Source: Pardosa pseudoannulata
Taxonomy: Eukaryota; Arthropoda; Arachnida; Araneae; Lycosidae
Reading direction: 5' to 3'
Assembly (NCBI GenBank): GCA_032207245.1
Contig: CM063501.1
Location: 62,316,793-62,380,792 of the forward strand
DNA: 64,000 nt
Made by a program: the position numbers and the translations under genes. This document shows, piece by piece, positions 60,767-64,000 of the stretch; within the stretch, counting starts at the first letter, position 1; the number at the start of each line of letters is the position of its first letter. The notes under the pieces were generated by a model that saw nothing but the letters and a program-made list of their open reading frames with translations, was not told the DNA's origin and did no database searches.

Positions 60767-60820
60767 CTTTTGGTGATTTTTTAAATCAAATTTTAAAAAC
60801 ATTTCTATTAATTCTGGAGT
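60767..60820 (-). CDS. candidate internal coding exon of the unidentified minus-strand gene
   Basis: 54 bp, exactly 18 codons, phase 0 at both ends: TPELIEMFLKFDLKNHQK. The acceptor is textbook (ttttctttttTGTTTCCAG) and the donor is AAAAG|GTAATT. Joined with the flanking exons it reads ...SLTKFLSDLSVVQ, TPELIEMFLKFDLKNHQK, VLNFGNMHEC.... The spacing of hydrophobics (LxxFLxxL, then PELIEMFLKF) resembles the last helices of a PX (phosphoinositide-binding) domain, but this is a loose resemblance and no name is given. Confidence 0.55.
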
Positions 60821-62439
60821 CTGGAAACAAAAAAGAAAAATATTAAAATAATTGAAAAATTTTTTTTAAATGGCTGTGTAAGAGTTGTGTCCGTCTCTGC
60901 CAGTGGTCGGGCAAACTTTTGTTCATTTGGACAATTGAAAACAGCAGTATTGTATCAGTAATGGTCTTTTTGACGCACGGACAATTGGAGGTGTCAAGTG
61001 TGCCATTTTAGTCAATGCACCAACAGAGAAGAGAAATTTTGCTTTGATCGAGTCGGCCAGGTACCAGAGGCGTTTCAGCTACCCCAAGGACAAGGGTCAA
61101 TGAGGAAGGGGGGGTTTGATCTTCCATAAAACCGAGGTTTCCTGCTTGGGAAAGAAAAAAGCAGGAGGACTCCCGACTGAACTTCTATGAGAGCAGGTTA
61201 ATGTATAATGATCTCCTCTCTGGATGGTATGTTGCATCAGCATTTGAGTTCATTGTTCCTTAAACGTTTCTTTCTGGTTTTAAATTAAAAAACCGCTGTT
61301 AAGTTAAATCCTCTACAGCTGGTTATTTTCGTTTCCATACTTGCTCCTTATACGAGACCCATGCGAAGTCATAGCCAAAATGATTAGGGTGTGACGGACA
61401 TCGGACATAGAGACAGCACAACCGCTTAGCATTTACAAGCTGACTGATTGAAAATTTGTTCCAAAATGAATATTTTTAGTCAGTGGTCACTAAACTTATG
61501 AAGTACATTTTAAAATCTTACTGTAAAATTCTACAAAAAACCAGGAGAGGTATTAGTTTTCACCTTACATCTGTTTCCTGCTTACACACAAGCATTTAAA
61601 GAAAATATCAATTTTGACAACTGTATTGAAAGAAACAAATTTTTTCTTTTTTTAACTGAAGCATCATAAGTAATAACCAGAAATGAGATACTTTTCTTAT
61701 ATCAGACATATTAACTGTAATGGTAAGGATGGCACTATTTTTGGCCCATTAACTTCTTCAATGTTGGGAGAGTAGGTAGTGGCTGTCATTCAAATACAAT
61801 TGTTCAAATGTTAATCTATTTCAGAAATTTTTAAAAATTTCATACCTGAAAAAGAAATCTCACACATATAGTGTTGAACATTAATTCACTTTGAAACCAA
61901 CCAGAGCCAAAACTGGGTATTTCTTGAACAAAAGGCCAAATATTTTCAAAGCTTTACAAAAGCAATTTTACAGATAAATTATTATTCCAGATTAGCATAA
62001 CATTGCAATCAACTGAAAATCTCTAATGTATCACAATCACTATGGTGATATTCATATGAAACAATTTTCAAGAAAGTTCTGCGGGCAGTCAAACATTAAT
62101 GCTCTCACCAAAAATTTAGTTTAACTTAAGAATGTTAGGCTTTTCAGAAACATCCTCTTAAACAATACAAACTTACATACTTATTGATCACAGTAACATT
62201 ATGAACCATCAGACTTTCAGAAGTGATAATACATATTCAAAATTTCTTTACTATGACATACATCCAAATCTACAAAAATAATTATTCAATCATTGTCTGG
62301 CATTTATACAACTAATGGTATGTATTGCTATAGGATCAGGTAATTAACCTGAAGAAAGAAAATTGACGTTGTTAAGATAAGGGAAAGTTAAGAAATTGCC
62401 TCGTGGAATATTAATATTTTTTAGTTTGTAATGGCATAC
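60821..62439 (-). other. inferred intron with a GC-richer unclassified block
   Basis: Between two candidate exons. 60880-61400 is GC-richer (runs of G at 61110, repeated 'ggacaattg') and may be an old retroelement. No motif recognised. Confidence 0.4.
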
Positions 62440-62480
62440 CTGAACAACACTTAAATCACTGAGAAATTTTGTTAGGGAGG
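62440..62480 (-). CDS. candidate internal coding exon of the unidentified minus-strand gene
   Basis: 41 bp between a pyrimidine-rich acceptor (tttttcttattgatttag) and a donor CAG|GTATGCC. Reads (x)-SLTKFLSDLSVVQ: two leading bases complete a codon from the previous exon, and the exon ends in phase 0, matching the next exon. In the same frame the preceding intron end also reads through as KVFLIDLA, so an acceptor further upstream is an alternative. Confidence 0.5.
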
Positions 62481-64000
62481 CTAAATCAATAAGAAAAACT
62501 TTTTCTTATTAGCTTAGAGAATATCATCTGCAGAGATACAGAAGTCAACTAAGAAATCATTTATCTATACTGTTCTTTGTTATAAGATCCTATTTGATAA
62601 GTTTATACTGAATCTAAATTTAAAGGAAACATTGTTCACATAAGAAATTTTGGAAAGCACTAATATTTACAAAACACACACACACATTTAAAAATTGTAT
62701 TATGGCTGTTGAGAATAAAAATTACATGACTAACTATTCTTAAAAATTAAATGAAAGGGGTACCTAAAATATTATAAAACTTATATTGTTCCTTTACTTG
62801 AAATGTAGTGTTAATGAGCAGAGTGAACTTGAAACTTTAATATTTTAGTAAAGCATCCAAAGAGAAATTTAAGAAAAGTTATTAAATTACTTTAAATATA
62901 CAAACTGGTGTCATGTTCATGGTGTCCTTTTATTTACTATAAAACTATACTATACTACAATGCATGCAAGTTATACTCCAGACCTTTTAGTTATATAAAT
63001 CTATATGTTTAGGTTACCATATTTTTAATTTCAACTTAAACTGTCATTCCTTCTCATAATTACAAGTTTCAACTTATATTTTAACTATGCATAGTTAAAA
63101 GTAAGGCTGAGAGATCTGTAATTTAATATGATATATCTCCAAATAATTACACTCAACATTTTTTATGTGCCTTTGAAATAACACTGTTCACCAACATACT
63201 CTTTTCAGACTAATTTTTGGTTCCAGCTTTAATCTAAAAAATTTTTATAAATTCTAATTTTAACAGTGTTATCAGAAGAGTTTATGCCCACAGATGTGCA
63301 AGTGACTTGTCTACTTCATGGTTTGCTTAAATTGTATTTTAAATTTATGGGAAATACCCAAATTTCAGATTAACTTTTTTCTTTTTGTTGTACTTTAGAT
63401 TGACTACATTTTGTTCTTCAGACAATTGTATTTTGTGTCTAATTGTTCCATTCATACAATGCAATAAATTTAAATACAGTTCTAAAGGTGAATGTTTAAA
63501 TTGTTTTAAATTCTATGGTGAAAATTACAGTATAAATTGTATTGATGACAACTTTTTATTATTTAAAAGGTAATATTGTAGAAATCATGGTTTACTGAGA
63601 ATGAAACAATGCTTTATATTAACAAAAAACTTATAATTTATTATGGGCTGGTCAAACTTACTGATGCACTTTTAGTTCTCAGATAATATACGCCGATTAA
63701 TTCTTTCATATTTTTTCTTTCAATCCTGCACATGCTGTAAGTACTTAAATTAAATTTTCACCTTACGCTAATTTGAATTTTTTTAAAAATAAAAATAAAT
63801 TTGCTTTATAAATATAAATTTTATTTTTACTTTATTTTGCTCCTTTAAAAAAAATATTTAGACTTTTTCATCTTAAATATATTTTAAAGTTGTGGAACAT
63901 ATCTCCAATTTTACCATATGCTGCATGTATTTTTTTATATGATTTTCTAAGCAATATATTTACTATGAAAAAAAAAGTCAATATGTATTGATATATCCCA
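62481..64000. other. AT-rich DNA, presumed introns
   Basis: Apart from the possible exon at 63662-63725 and a short CA run at about 62674-62685, nothing was recognised. Confidence 0.4.
63662..63725 (-). CDS. possible further upstream exon
   Basis: 64 bp, one base plus 21 open codons: IERKNMKELIGVYYLRTKSA then S, with a very strong donor TCA|GTAAGT. The acceptor (catgtgcag) is poor. It ends in phase 0 whereas the next known exon needs one carried base, so at least one exon is missing between them, or this exon belongs elsewhere. MKELIGVYY could also be a protein start. Confidence 0.35.

Noticed and set aside
63200..63240. Another short minus-strand exon (ending AAAAGA|GTATGT)
   Set aside because: Its open frame is only 11 codons and its phase fits neither neighbour.

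Overview
This is an AT-rich animal nuclear-genome window, most likely from an arthropod and possibly a chelicerate. No operons or prokaryotic gene density are seen, genes have introns with GT-AG boundaries, and most of the sequence is intergenic DNA packed with decayed transposable elements. The species guess is inference from the repeat types (a tRNA-derived SINE, Tc1/mariner relics, a jockey-type LINE, TTAA MITEs) and is not firm.

Genes. The one gene that can be named is SNIP1 (FHA-domain protein; Smad signalling and spliceosome/RES role), on the plus strand. Its two coding exons are 54242-54588 and 57205-57931. A probable 5' UTR exon lies at 51699-51775, and a possible first exon or promoter near 50041-50219. 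Tail-to-tail with it, a minus-strand gene is inferred from three short, phase-compatible exons (62440-62480, 60767-60820, 59062-59148), with a possible further upstream exon at 63662-63725; its identity is unknown. Two weaker candidates are a minus-strand first exon at 6633-6740 with a promoter-like flank, and a plus-strand terminal coding exon at 39127-39400.

Layout. 1-630: LINE tail. 3277-4537: non-autonomous hAT-type element with 8-bp target duplication. 7.7-10.3 kb: SINE pieces and a TTAA MITE. 12.3-12.9 kb: mariner-family relic. 14.4 kb: GC-rich hairpin. 15.2 kb: intact SINE with 11-bp target duplication. 16.4-18.4 kb: satellite-like repeats. 23.4-24.8 kb: Helitron-like element, with a relative at 27.3-28.4 kb. 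26.8-29.6 kb: tandem arrays and a long TA microsatellite. 30.5-41.7 kb: dense mosaic of SINEs, TTAA MITEs, LTR-like pieces, a pogo-type element and a LINE tail. 44-45 kb: two more TTAA MITEs. 45-49.8 kb: degraded ORFs, a THAP fragment and a jockey-like LINE. 50-58 kb: SNIP1. 59-64 kb: the minus-strand gene, with a Tigger-type MITE in one intron.

The genes do not form a pathway cluster. The most distinctive feature of the window is its mobile-element content: at least five families of short TTAA-flanked elements, several carrying internal or subterminal palindromes, plus two related Helitron-like elements. I found no convincing new multi-gene system.
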